A stretch of DNA of 22,909 nt, taken from the NCBI GenBank assembly GCA_946479255.1, contig CAMLFK010000052.1:1-22909 (forward strand), in the 5' to 3' direction. The stretch is from an uncultured Oxalobacteraceae bacterium. Its GTDB lineage: Bacteria; Pseudomonadota; Gammaproteobacteria; Burkholderiales; Burkholderiaceae. The stretch's first letter is position 1, and the number at the start of each line of letters is the position of its first letter. A program made the position numbers and the translations under genes. Shown here in pieces: positions 9,005-15,794 of this stretch. Under the pieces are notes generated by a model. The model saw nothing but the letters and a program-made list of their open reading frames with translations, was not told where the DNA came from and did not search any database.

Positions 9005-9021
9005 TTGCATAGCTAACTAAT
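9005..9021. promoter_or_regulatory. Putative MarR-family operator, copy 1
   Basis: The 17-bp sequence TTGCATAGCTAACTAAT occurs here and again, identically, at 9475-9491. Its core TAGCTAACTA (9010-9019) is an imperfect palindrome with 8 of 10 positions symmetric. It lies 18 bp before the MarR start and between divergent genes, where an autoregulatory site that could also control the lipoprotein/transporter operon would be expected. Binding is inferred, not shown. Confidence 0.65.
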
Positions 9022-9039
9022 ATGCGCTACAGTGCTTGC

Positions 9040-9456
9040 ATGTTCGAACAATGCCTCTACTTCAATACAACCGCCTTGGCCCGCGTGCTGGAACGCGAAT
9101 GGACCCGTGCATTCAAGCCCTTCGGCCTGACGCCCTCGCAAGCCTTCATGCTGCGCCTGGTGCTGCAACAGCCGGGATCGCTGCAGAGCGAGCTTGCCAA
9201 AGAGATGGTTATTGCGCGGCCCACCGCCACGCGGGTACTGGACGGGCTGCAAAAGCTGGAACTGGTGGAGCGTCGTCCCACCGCCAACGACGCGCGCGAA
9301 CTGGCGATTTTCCCCACGGCCGCCGCCAGCGCGATGGAGCAGGAACTGAACACCGCCAGCGGCGAGGTCACCCGGCGCCTGAAGAAAGAACTGGGCCCGG
9401 ACGGTTTCAGCCAGGTGGTCGCCAACGTCAAAAACACGCGGGCTTCGCTGAGCTGA
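9040..9456 (+). CDS. MarR-family transcriptional regulator
   Basis: Winged-helix regulator of 138 aa, the normal MarR length. MFEQCLYFNTTALARVLEREWTRAFKPFGLTPSQAF is a typical MarR dimerisation helix leading into the HTH. The recognition region is LQSELAKEMVIARPTATRVLDGLQKLELVERRP, followed by the wing with the ANDAREL Asp-Arg pair. The ATG at 9040 fits family N-termini; an ATG at 9022 would add six residues and sit inside the operator region. An identical 17-bp motif lies upstream of this gene and of the following tautomerase gene, which points to autoregulation and control of the tautomerase. Cys5 near the N-terminus could allow redox sensing, but that is speculation. Confidence 0.9.
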   Translation: MFEQCLYFNTTALARVLEREWTRAFKPFGLTPSQAFMLRLVLQQPGSLQSELAKEMVIARPTATRVLDGLQKLELVERRPTANDARELAIFPTAAASAMEQELNTASGEVTRRLKKELGPDGFSQVVANVKNTRASLS

Positions 9457-9474
9457 TTTTTTTTGTGGTAATAG

Positions 9475-9491
9475 TTGCATAGCTAACTAAT
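9475..9491. promoter_or_regulatory. Putative MarR-family operator, copy 2
   Basis: Exact second copy of TTGCATAGCTAACTAAT, located in the 45-bp gap between the MarR gene and the tautomerase gene. It ends within 10 bp of the tautomerase start, so a bound protein would block initiation. An exact match to copy 1, 470 bp away, is hard to explain by chance. Confidence 0.65.
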
Positions 9492-9501
9492 GGAGAAATG
9501 T

Positions 9502-9909
9502 ATGCCGATCCTGAACGTCAAAGTCAGCGCTGTAAAATCGCCGGAACTGACCCGGCAGATTGCCGAACTGCTGTTGGAGCTGACCACGCGCATTCTCAAG
9601 AAGAAGCGCGAAGTCACATCGATCGCCATCGACTATGTCGATCCGGACAGCTGGGTGGTGGCCGGGGTGCCCTTGAGCGAGCAGGGCAAGAGCAGCTTCT
9701 ATTTCGATATCAAGGTGACGGACGAAACCAACACCAAGGATGAGAAAGCCGAGTACATCCGTTCCGCATTCGCCGGCTTTGCGCGCATCCTGGGCGACCT
9801 GCACGAAGAAAGCTACATCCACGTGCACGATGTGCGGGCGGCTTCGTATGGGTATGGCGGGCTGACGCAGGAATTCCGGTATCAGCGAGCCAATATCAGT
9901 GCGGGATAG
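9502..9909 (+). CDS. Tautomerase-superfamily protein (4-oxalocrotonate tautomerase type)
   Basis: Protein of 135 aa beginning MPILNVKVS, where Pro2 becomes the N-terminal catalytic proline after Met removal, the hallmark of the tautomerase superfamily. The beta-alpha-beta unit is visible: strand PILNVKV, helix SPELTRQIAELLLELTTRILKK, strand TSIAIDYVDPDSWVVAGVPL. A second such unit, starting FYFDIKVT, is consistent with two fused units. The start at 9502 is set by the Pro requirement and by a GGAG ribosome site at 9492-9495; the ATG at 9490 would bury the proline. It probably isomerises an unsaturated keto acid or acts on a quinone-like compound, but no substrate is indicated. Its end overlaps the convergent OYE gene by 28 bp. 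Confidence 0.87.
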   Translation: MPILNVKVSAVKSPELTRQIAELLLELTTRILKKKREVTSIAIDYVDPDSWVVAGVPLSEQGKSSFYFDIKVTDETNTKDEKAEYIRSAFAGFARILGDLHEESYIHVHDVRAASYGYGGLTQEFRYQRANISAG

Positions 9910-10658
9910 TCCGTATAACCTTTTGCGCCGGGCGTGTAGAAGGTGCTCGCGCCGGTGGCGCCCAGTGCACCATGCGGCGACAGCCGGATGCCCACTCGTT
10001 CCGCACCAATCTCCTTGGCTGCGGCGCGGGCAATCTCAAGCACGAGCCGGTTGCGTCCTTCCGGCGTACCGCCGTAGCCATCCGTGCGCTGGTTGACATT
10101 GGCATTGAGGAATTGTTCGAGCAGATAACCGTTGGCGGCATGCAGTTCGATGCCGTCGAAGCCGGCATCGACGGCCAGCCGTGCCGCATTGGTAAATTCC
10201 GAAATCAAGGTGGCGATGTCGTCGCCGCTCATTGCCTTCGGCGGCGTGTGCGCCTGGCTGCCCTGGCTATCGGTCCACATCTCGCCGGGGCAGGTGTCCG
10301 GCGAAGGCCCCAACACCCGGCCGCCGGCCGGCAGGTTGGCCACGTGGCTCACCCGTCCGGTGTGCATCAGCTGGACGACGATCTTGCCGCCCTTGGCATG
10401 CACGGCCTCGGTGACGCCTTTCCAGCCCTGTACGTGCGCATCGCTGAACAATCCTGGCATGCGTGCATAACCCAGGCCGTTCGGCGATGGCGAGGTCCCT
10501 TCAGTAATGATCAGGCCGGCGCTGGCACGCTGGGCATAGTAGTTGGCCATCAGGGCGTTCGGTGTGTTGTTGGCGACGGCGCGGCTGCGCGTGAGCGGCG
10601 ACATGACCGCGCGATTGCTGAGGGCGATCGCGCGCAGGGGGTAGGCGGTAAATAGCAT
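9882..10658 (-). CDS. Old yellow enzyme-family FMN oxidoreductase, internally deleted
   Basis: NemA-type alkene reductase of the OYE family, but only 258 aa where relatives have about 355-370. Residues 1-228 follow the family: PLTRSRA, IITEGTSPSPNG, VVQLMHTGR, substrate-binding HAAN (H173, N176), LLEQFLNANVNQRTDGYGG and RVGIRLSP with R225. The protein then jumps straight to the family's last residues, STFYTPGAKGYTDYPAL. The missing block normally carries the last barrel strands and the FMN-phosphate site (a GRDYIANPD-like motif). The frame is intact, so this is an in-frame deletion, and the product is probably unable to bind FMN well. The start at 10658 has an AAGGA site upstream; a GTG at 10694 overlapping the SDR stop is the alternative. 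Confidence 0.82.
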   Translation of the reverse strand: MLFTAYPLRAIALSNRAVMSPLTRSRAVANNTPNALMANYYAQRASAGLIITEGTSPSPNGLGYARMPGLFSDAHVQGWKGVTEAVHAKGGKIVVQLMHTGRVSHVANLPAGGRVLGPSPDTCPGEMWTDSQGSQAHTPPKAMSGDDIATLISEFTNAARLAVDAGFDGIELHAANGYLLEQFLNANVNQRTDGYGGTPEGRNRLVLEIARAAAKEIGAERVGIRLSPHGALGATGASTFYTPGAKGYTDYPALILAR

Positions 10659-10690
10659 GGGAAGGTGTCCTTGGGGTTGAGGTTGAACGG

Positions 10691-11488
10691 TCACAGCTGC
10701 AGCAAACGCGGCGCGGCTTTGCTGGTTTGGGTTGCAGCGAAGAGCGCAGTGCGGGCCGTTTCAAAACGCTCGGCCAGGGCCGCATCGGCAACCGACGGCC
10801 AGGTGATGCTTTCGTCCTGATCGAGGCCGGACAAGGCCGCGTCCACCATGTGATCCGTCGCCATCACGGTTTGCGAGTCGAGCGCTGCCAGCGGTACACC
10901 GGACAGGTCCCAGATCTCCGTTGCAGTGGCTGCGGGCAGGACCACCTGGACCTTGACGCCGGTATCTGCCAGTTCTGCCTGTAAGCCACGGCTGAACGCG
11001 AGAACGAAGGCTTTGCTGCCGCTGTAGACGGCACTGAAGGGCAGGGAGTGCACCGCCAAGACCGAGGAAATGTTGATGATCAGCCCCTCATTGCGCGACT
11101 TCATGCCCGGCAGGACGGCGTGGGTCAGGCGTGTCAGCGCCGTGATGTTCAACTCGACTTGGGCCAGGGAATCTTGCACCGGGCTACTCGCGATGGGAGC
11201 GAGCCTTGCGATGCCGGCATTATTCACCAGCACGCTGATCGCGGGATTGCTGGACAGTACTTGCTCGACACTTGCCTGGCCATCTTCCGTTGCCAGGTCG
11301 GCCACCAAAGGTTCGACTTTCACGCCCTGCGTTTTTGCAATGCTAGCTGCCAGCGCTTGCAGGCGATCCGCGCGGCGGGCCACGAGCACCAGGTCGTATC
11401 CGCGTTGTGCCAGGCGGTCGGCATACACGGCGCCGATGCCCGACGAGGCGCCAGTGATAAGGGCAATCTTGCGAGTGGAGGTAGACAT
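10691..11488 (-). CDS. Short-chain dehydrogenase/reductase
   Basis: Classical SDR of 265 aa with a Rossmann fold. It has the cofactor motif TGASSGIG (residues 12-19), NNAG at 89-92 and the catalytic triad S141, Y155 and K159 in YSGSK. Arg residues after strand 2 (VARRADR) suggest NADP(H) preference. An AAGGAT ribosome site precedes the ATG. It is followed 32 bp later by the truncated OYE gene and preceded by a TetR-family gene on the same strand, with a palindrome between them that matches one at the TetR start. A TetR-controlled detoxification or aldehyde/ketone-reduction unit is inferred. The substrate is unknown. Confidence 0.92.
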   Translation of the reverse strand: MSTSTRKIALITGASSGIGAVYADRLAQRGYDLVLVARRADRLQALAASIAKTQGVKVEPLVADLATEDGQASVEQVLSSNPAISVLVNNAGIARLAPIASSPVQDSLAQVELNITALTRLTHAVLPGMKSRNEGLIINISSVLAVHSLPFSAVYSGSKAFVLAFSRGLQAELADTGVKVQVVLPAATATEIWDLSGVPLAALDSQTVMATDHMVDAALSGLDQDESITWPSVADAALAERFETARTALFAATQTSKAAPRLLQL

Positions 11489-11531
11489 GATCAGATCCTT
11501 TTTAGTAAGTGAAGGTGGGTGGTACTCTACG

Positions 11532-11553
11532 AAATATGATGGTCATCATATTT
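11532..11553. promoter_or_regulatory. Palindromic putative TetR operator upstream of the SDR gene
   Basis: A 22-bp inverted repeat with perfect 10-bp arms AAATATGATG and CATCATATTT around a 2-bp centre. It lies 44 bp upstream of the SDR start, where it could cover the promoter. Its core ATGATGRTCATCATAT is shared with the site at 12181-12196 over the start of the TetR gene. Confidence 0.75.
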
Positions 11554-11559
11554 AAGTTT

Positions 11560-11584
11560 AAAAAAAAGCGCGGACTTCGGCCGC
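11560..11584 (-). terminator. Possible weak intrinsic terminator after the TetR gene
   Basis: Read on the minus strand, a short GCGG/CCGC stem with a 7-nt loop begins 1 bp after the TetR stop, and a run of T residues follows shortly after it. The stem is only 4-5 bp, so termination may be inefficient. It would separate TetR transcription from the SDR promoter. Confidence 0.35.
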
Positions 11585-11585
11585 C

Positions 11586-12194
11586 TCAGGTGGTGTCCGG
11601 GGCCGCATGTTTGAGCGTCGCCTCGCACAAGGCCCGCGACAGCTTGGGGTCGTCGACCGCGCGCGCCAGCATGGTGGTTCCGATCAGTGAGCACAGCAAC
11701 ACCATGGCCTGCTCGTGCGCCTGGGGCTGGCCCCAATCGGGCAACTGGCGGGCCAGCAGGTCGATCATTTCCTTGATGTGAATGGTCGCGGCACGCCGCA
11801 CTTCCGGCGCCTGGCGCGGCATTTCCGAGCACAGCGCGGACACCGGGCAGCCGGTCTCGATGGTCTCCAGATGCTGCTGCGACAGGTACGCTTGCATGAT
11901 GGCCTGCAGTGCCTGTCCCGGCGGGGCGGCCGCTGCGAGGCGCGCCGCGACGGCCACCCCTTCGGCGCCGGCACGGTCTGCCGCCTCGGCCAGCAAGGCG
12001 TCGCGCGAATCGAAATGGGCATAGAAGCCGCCGTGGGTCAGGCCGGCTTCCTTCATGATGTCGGATACGCCAGTGCCCGCATAGCCGCTGCGGCGGATGG
12101 CGCGCGCCGCCACTTCCACGATGCGCTCGTGGGTGGCTTCCTTGCGGCTGACAGCGTGTTTTCCGGGCGATTTCGATTTCATGATGATCATCAT
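11586..12194 (-). CDS. TetR/AcrR-family transcriptional regulator
   Basis: Regulator of 202 aa. The N-terminal HTH is clear: THERIVEVAARAIRRSGYAGTGVSDIMKEAGLTHGGFYAHFDSRDALLAEA. It is followed by a helical ligand-binding domain typical of TetR_C proteins, including ETGCPVSALCSEM with two Cys residues. The ATG at 12194 has GGAA 8 nt upstream; the in-frame ATG at 12182 would give a more usual MKSKS start. A perfect palindrome covers this start region, and a related palindrome lies upstream of the SDR gene downstream. Autorepression and control of the SDR and OYE genes are therefore inferred. The ligand is unknown, but an electrophile or quinone-like compound would fit the neighbours. Confidence 0.9.
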   Translation of the reverse strand: MMIIMKSKSPGKHAVSRKEATHERIVEVAARAIRRSGYAGTGVSDIMKEAGLTHGGFYAHFDSRDALLAEAADRAGAEGVAVAARLAAAAPPGQALQAIMQAYLSQQHLETIETGCPVSALCSEMPRQAPEVRRAATIHIKEMIDLLARQLPDWGQPQAHEQAMVLLCSLIGTTMLARAVDDPKLSRALCEATLKHAAPDTT

Positions 12195-12196
12195 AT
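12181..12196. promoter_or_regulatory. Palindromic putative TetR operator at the TetR start
   Basis: ATGATGATCATCATAT contains a perfect 14-bp palindrome (12181-12194). It matches the core of the site at 11536-11551 except for one central base. It overlaps the first codons of the TetR gene and lies in the divergent spacer before the gene starting at 12297, so both promoters could be affected. Confidence 0.65.
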
Positions 12197-12296
12197 ACCA
12201 GATTCCAGCCAGCCGCTGGTCAGTCGAACTTTTTTATTGATTGCAAATCTGATATAGTTGTCGTCTTGCAATCCAACCATCTTCAGGAGGTCAGTT

Positions 12297-13352
12297 TTGA
12301 ACGCTGTCAATTCTCGCTTCATTGGCGCGCTGCTTGCCGCGGCGTTTTTTGTGTGCTCGCCGGCATCGGCCGCAAGCCCGGTATCCGCCGAGCTGGAAGC
12401 CATGTACAAGGCGGACCAAAAGGCGCGCAAGCCCGTGCCGGGCAAGCAGGTCGATTGGCCCACTCTCATGGCAGAGGACGGCAAGCGGCTCAAGCGCGTG
12501 CGCGAATTGGTTGCCAATGGATCGCTCAGCACCGGGCAGGATTTTGCCAACGCGGCGATGCTCTTCCAGAATGGCGGGACGGCATTGGACGCGCTGATGG
12601 CGCACGACCTGGCCGTGATCGCTCTCATCAAGGGTGTCGGTACGACGAAGTGGCTCGCCGCCGCCAGCCTGGACCGCTACCTGCGCGGAGTCGGCAACCC
12701 GCAGCGCTTCGGCACCCAGTTGGCGGCGGTTGGGGGAGGCAAGATGCAACTGGAAGCGGTGGACCCCAAGGTCCCTGACAGCTTGCGCCGTGCCTTCGGC
12801 GTGCCGGCGCTGGCGCGTTCAGCACCGCCGAATCCAGACCAGGCGGCGCAAGACCCGGCGGCCGCGCAAGAGATCGTGCAGATGATCAGCAGCGCCGACG
12901 CCGATCTGAAAACGCTCACGACAGGCAAACCGGGTGTGGACTGGACTGCGATTGACAGCCGCGCCCAGGCGCGCCGCGAACGGGTGCGCACCTTGCTGGA
13001 AAAGGATCAGCTGCGCACTGCCAAAGAGTTTTACCACGCCGCCATGATGATGCTGAACAGTCCCGAGCCCGACGACGTCCTCACCGCGCACGACCTTGCG
13101 GTCGTGGCCATCAGCAAAGGTGAAGCCCGCGCGGCACAGGTGGCCGCGGAATCGCTCGACCGTTTCCTGATGCGCACCGGACGCCAGCAGCGCTATGCCA
13201 CGCAGATCGAGATTGCGAATCAGAATCCGCCGCGCATCTACCCGGTCGATCCCGCCGTTTCGGATTTCCTGCGCAACCAGTATGGCGTGCCGACCTTGGC
13301 TGCCGCCCAACAGCATGAGGCGAAACTGCGCGCTGGGTATGGCAAACATTGA
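12297..13352 (+). CDS. Secreted protein with two tandem copies of one domain, TTG start
   Basis: Protein of 351 aa with no firm family assignment; a weak resemblance to DUF6624-type proteins is possible. A TTG start is chosen because a strong AGGAGG site (12285-12290) sits 6 nt upstream and translation from it gives a textbook signal peptide, MNAVNSRFIGALLAAAFFVCSPASA, cut near residue 25. The mature protein is two diverged repeats, about residues 31-172 and 190-334. Shared landmarks are VDW (52-54 and 214-216), AHDLAVIA/AHDLAVVA (102-109 and 264-271), ASLDRYL/ESLDRFL (123-129 and 285-291), GTQ/ATQ, and a closing YGVPTL-like block. Its location is probably periplasmic or extracellular. Function is unknown. 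Confidence 0.82.
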   Translation: MNAVNSRFIGALLAAAFFVCSPASAASPVSAELEAMYKADQKARKPVPGKQVDWPTLMAEDGKRLKRVRELVANGSLSTGQDFANAAMLFQNGGTALDALMAHDLAVIALIKGVGTTKWLAAASLDRYLRGVGNPQRFGTQLAAVGGGKMQLEAVDPKVPDSLRRAFGVPALARSAPPNPDQAAQDPAAAQEIVQMISSADADLKTLTTGKPGVDWTAIDSRAQARRERVRTLLEKDQLRTAKEFYHAAMMMLNSPEPDDVLTAHDLAVVAISKGEARAAQVAAESLDRFLMRTGRQQRYATQIEIANQNPPRIYPVDPAVSDFLRNQYGVPTLAAAQQHEAKLRAGYGKH

Positions 13353-13465
13353 GTTCGTGGCTGGTAAGGCGCTGTTAGCGGTCCCCGAGCAGCGTGCGTA
13401 GCGGGTGTGCCAGCCTCAGGCTTGAAAATACGGCAACGCCAAATGTCGTGTCCTGCATCTCAGTA
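13353..13465. other. Short spacer, probably the original downstream flank of comM
   Basis: No gene, promoter or convincing hairpin seen. It directly follows the comM fragment's 3' boundary. If the repeat arose by integration, this is the sequence that originally followed comM. Confidence 0.5.
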
Positions 13466-13927
13466 CGTGGCTGCGGCGTCGCTCACCCCGCCCGCAAACC
13501 ACGCCGGTACTGAATAGCTTCAGCCACGTGGACCTGCGTGACGCCATCCGCCCCGGCCAGGTCGGCAATCGTCCGCGCCACCTTCAGCACCCGGTGGTAC
13601 GACCGTGCCGACCATTGCAAATGGGTCATGGCGGTCTGCAGAATGCGCGCGCCATCGGCGTCCGGCTTGCAGTACTGGTCGATCTCGCGCGTGCCCAGGC
13701 GCTGGTTGGAATGGCCCTGGCGCTCAAGCTGGCGCTGGTGCGCCCGCGCGACACGTTCGGCAATGACGGCGCTGGACTCGCCATCGGCGGCGCCTGAGAT
13801 AGCCGATGCCGGCATGGCCGCCACCTCAATCTGGATATCGATCCGGTCCAGCAGCGGGCCGGAAATGCGGCTCTGGTAGCGTGCCACCGCATCGCTGCTG
13901 CAATGGCATTTGCCGGACGGATGACCC
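13466..13927. repeat. 462-bp direct repeat, copy A (comM 3' end)
   Basis: Matches 16742-17203 at 459 of 462 positions by direct comparison, at a constant offset of 3276. The only differences are at 13477, 13522 and 13528, all within the 63 bp at the stop-codon end; the two that fall in coding sequence are silent. Similarity stops abruptly at both ends. The repeat covers the last ~445 bp of comM plus 17 bp past its stop codon. Confidence 0.97.
13483..13927 (-). pseudogene. comM: Headless 3' fragment of comM
   Basis: Encodes only the C-terminal ~147 residues of ComM, starting inside GHPSGKCHCSS and running to the normal end YRRGLRAG. It lacks the N-terminal domain, Walker A and Walker B, so it cannot be an active ATPase. 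An internal ATG at 13887 leaves an open frame of 134 aa, but no ribosome site or promoter supports expression. The near-perfect identity to the full gene shows a recent duplication or ongoing gene conversion. Confidence 0.93.
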
Positions 13928-14077
13928 TGGAGGGGCAGTCACGCATGGGTGATACGCCCTCGTGGTCAAATACACGACAAGCGCTCTAAATAGGTAGGCC
14001 CGGATGTTGCCTTGTGTCGGCGTCCAGTTACAACGAATCGCAACGCAACCGCGCATTGTGGCAGTTGCTTGCTCTCG

Positions 14078-14635
14078 TCACACGAGATGCACTTGTAGGG
14101 CCCCGGCATCGAATAAAAAGTCCAGGAGCTCTTCAAGCGCGGGTACCGGGGCCGAGCCCAAATCCAGGTGCACGCGGAGCTTGTCATCGCCAAGCTCCGC
14201 ATCGGACATGTAGTGAACCACCCCGTACAGCCCTTCAGCATTAACGTCATTCTCATCATCTTCATCGAACCACTTCCTGAACCAAGGCACCAGCACTGCC
14301 TGAGCGTCGCTTGTTTCAAGCCCCCATATCGACAGCGTTAGCGCGTTCCAACAGAATGGGCAAATACGGACTATGCCCTTCGACATCTGCAGGTCACGAC
14401 AGTCGAAATGAATCAATGATTTTCCCCCGACTGTAATGGGCACGCCGCCGCTTTCCCCTGCCACAGGCAGGACGTCGGCTCGACACGGTAGCATCCATGT
14501 TCCTTCCACGGCCAGTGCCCCATCGATCGATCGATAGGCAGGTTCGATATGGGACGACGGGTACAGAGCGCGAGCCCTTACAAGTTCGGCAATGGCATTT
14601 TCGCGAATCGCGGTGAGTGTTTCGATCAAAGTCAT
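14078..14635 (-). CDS. Unknown acidic protein, candidate immunity protein
   Basis: Not recognised. Protein of 185 aa without signal peptide or membrane segment, so probably cytoplasmic. It is acidic, with an Asp/Glu cluster WFDEDDENDVNAEG around residue 130, and has an ICPFCW CxxC motif near the middle that could bind metal. The ATG at 14635 is preferred over upstream starts because GGAGAGGAT sits just before it. It lies 69 bp after a smaller unknown gene and a toxin-like module on the same strand. That position, the acidic character and the less GC-rich composition suggest an immunity protein, perhaps one whose toxin has been lost. This is inference from context only. Confidence 0.7.
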   Translation of the reverse strand: MTLIETLTAIRENAIAELVRARALYPSSHIEPAYRSIDGALAVEGTWMLPCRADVLPVAGESGGVPITVGGKSLIHFDCRDLQMSKGIVRICPFCWNALTLSIWGLETSDAQAVLVPWFRKWFDEDDENDVNAEGLYGVVHYMSDAELGDDKLRVHLDLGSAPVPALEELLDFLFDAGALQVHLV

Positions 14636-14704
14636 ATCCTCTCCAAAGTATTTCACAACGACCTTGTCGCGTCCTCCTGCAAATGGATGTCAAAGCAAGC
14701 CTGA

Positions 14705-15025
14705 TCAATCTGACAACTTGTTGAGCTTTATCAGGCAATCCTCCAGAGCCTTTATGTCTTCGGGTTTCTTGCCACGGTCTATTCCGCGCATCCATTTGGG
14801 CAACCCGCACTGCATGACAGCAAATCCTGTATCGGTGAGATCGTGCATTCTGAGCTCAAATTGATCCCACTGGCCCGGTTCACGCTCACGCAAGGGTTCG
14901 CGAACTAACTGGTTAGCGTTGAGAAAGCGGCACAGCGCCAAAGCCATGGAATTCTCGTGTTCCAAACTCAGTCCTGATCCTTTGCGAAAGGCAGCGCCCG
15001 TACGGAATATAAGAGGATTTTCCAT
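14705..15025 (-). CDS. Small unknown protein, likely immunity protein of the adjacent toxin module
   Basis: Not recognised. Protein of 106 aa, soluble, with no signal peptide. It starts 3 bp after the stop codon (15029-15031) of the frame-corrected toxin module, with AGGAG about 11 nt upstream. Such close coupling is usual for toxin-immunity pairs. The sequence is charged and probably helical at the C-terminus (PEDIKALEDCLIKLNKLSD). An immunity role is inferred from position; no family match was recognised. Confidence 0.7.
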   Translation of the reverse strand: MENPLIFRTGAAFRKGSGLSLEHENSMALALCRFLNANQLVREPLREREPGQWDQFELRMHDLTDTGFAVMQCGLPKWMRGIDRGKKPEDIKALEDCLIKLNKLSD

Positions 15026-15028
15026 TTC

Positions 15029-15642
15029 CTAATTGCTCCTTTGACGTATCAACGCAGTCTCGATCTCCTTGAAATTAATGAGATCTTTGGTTTGCCTGTC
15101 GCGGACAAACGTCCCGCCATTGTCGCGGATTCGGGCTTCCTTGGCCTGCTGCGCGGTCTTGCTTGCCGTGGCACTGTCGTCTCGACCGATTCAATAGCCT
15201 TCTTGTTTTGAATAACCACATGGTCGATGCGTCCTTCGCCCGTCAACACGTCCTTGGCGATTTTCCCGTCAACTGTACGAAGGTATTGTTCACGCTGCAC
15301 GGCAGTTTCACCGTATTTTTCAATCAGCTCCTTGCCCGTCTTAATCTCGCGGGCCGTGCCTGCGGCCTTGTACGCCTGAATCGAATGATCAGCCGCCTTG
15401 GCGGCCTTGATCGCCTGGCCGGTACCAGGGACGGGACTCGCCACGCCGACGACGCTAAGCGCCACGTCAAGGGCGGCGTGTCCGACGCCAACGCGGGCCG
15501 CTGCCGCGCGGTCCAGCCAGTGTTGGACCGTCAAGCCAACGTCGACGTGCCAAGAAGTAGTGGTGATGGGGCGGGGAGGTAGCATCGCCATACGATATCC
15601 CTGATATGCAGCCAATGCTGCGCTATCTGAGCGGACTGCCAT
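15029..15642 (-). pseudogene. Polymorphic-toxin C-terminal module, frameshifted, no delivery domain
   Basis: The frame from the ATG at 15642 reads through a hydrophobic Gly/Ala/Pro segment (VVGVASPVPGTGQAIKAAKAA), common before toxin tips, into RIDHVVIQNKKAIESVE and then turns into Arg/Pro-rich sequence ending at 15049. Switching frame near 15180, as if one G were missing, restores TASKTAQQAKEARIRDNGG, then TFVRDRQTKDLINFKEIET and a stop at 15029-15031, just before the next gene. The restored product is about 204 aa. The spaced D and E residues and the 'KEARIR..GGTFVRD' ending resemble nuclease-type polymorphic toxin tips, but family assignment is uncertain. There is no Rhs, PAAR or other N-terminal delivery domain, and divergent genes lie upstream. 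An ATG at 15591 is an alternative start. Confidence 0.72.
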
Positions 15643-15794
15643 AATCACAAGCCGCGAGCGAGTTTGCGGAGAGCACTTCAAACGGTCGGAGAGCCCATTG
15701 CGCCGGCCCAAACACGTTGTTACTCACTGTCAACATGGCTGTCCCCTGCGGAGACGACGATTAATTACATCGTCAACTCGTGGGGAGCAACTAA

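Noticed and set aside
8411..9010. N-terminal extension of the MFS gene upstream of 8410
   Set aside because: It overlaps the lipoprotein gene in another frame and has no transporter character; the ATG at 8410 places the first helix correctly.
9440..9470. Possible terminator after the MarR gene (run of eight T)
   Set aside because: Only a 3-4 bp stem precedes the T run, and the tautomerase gene follows closely.
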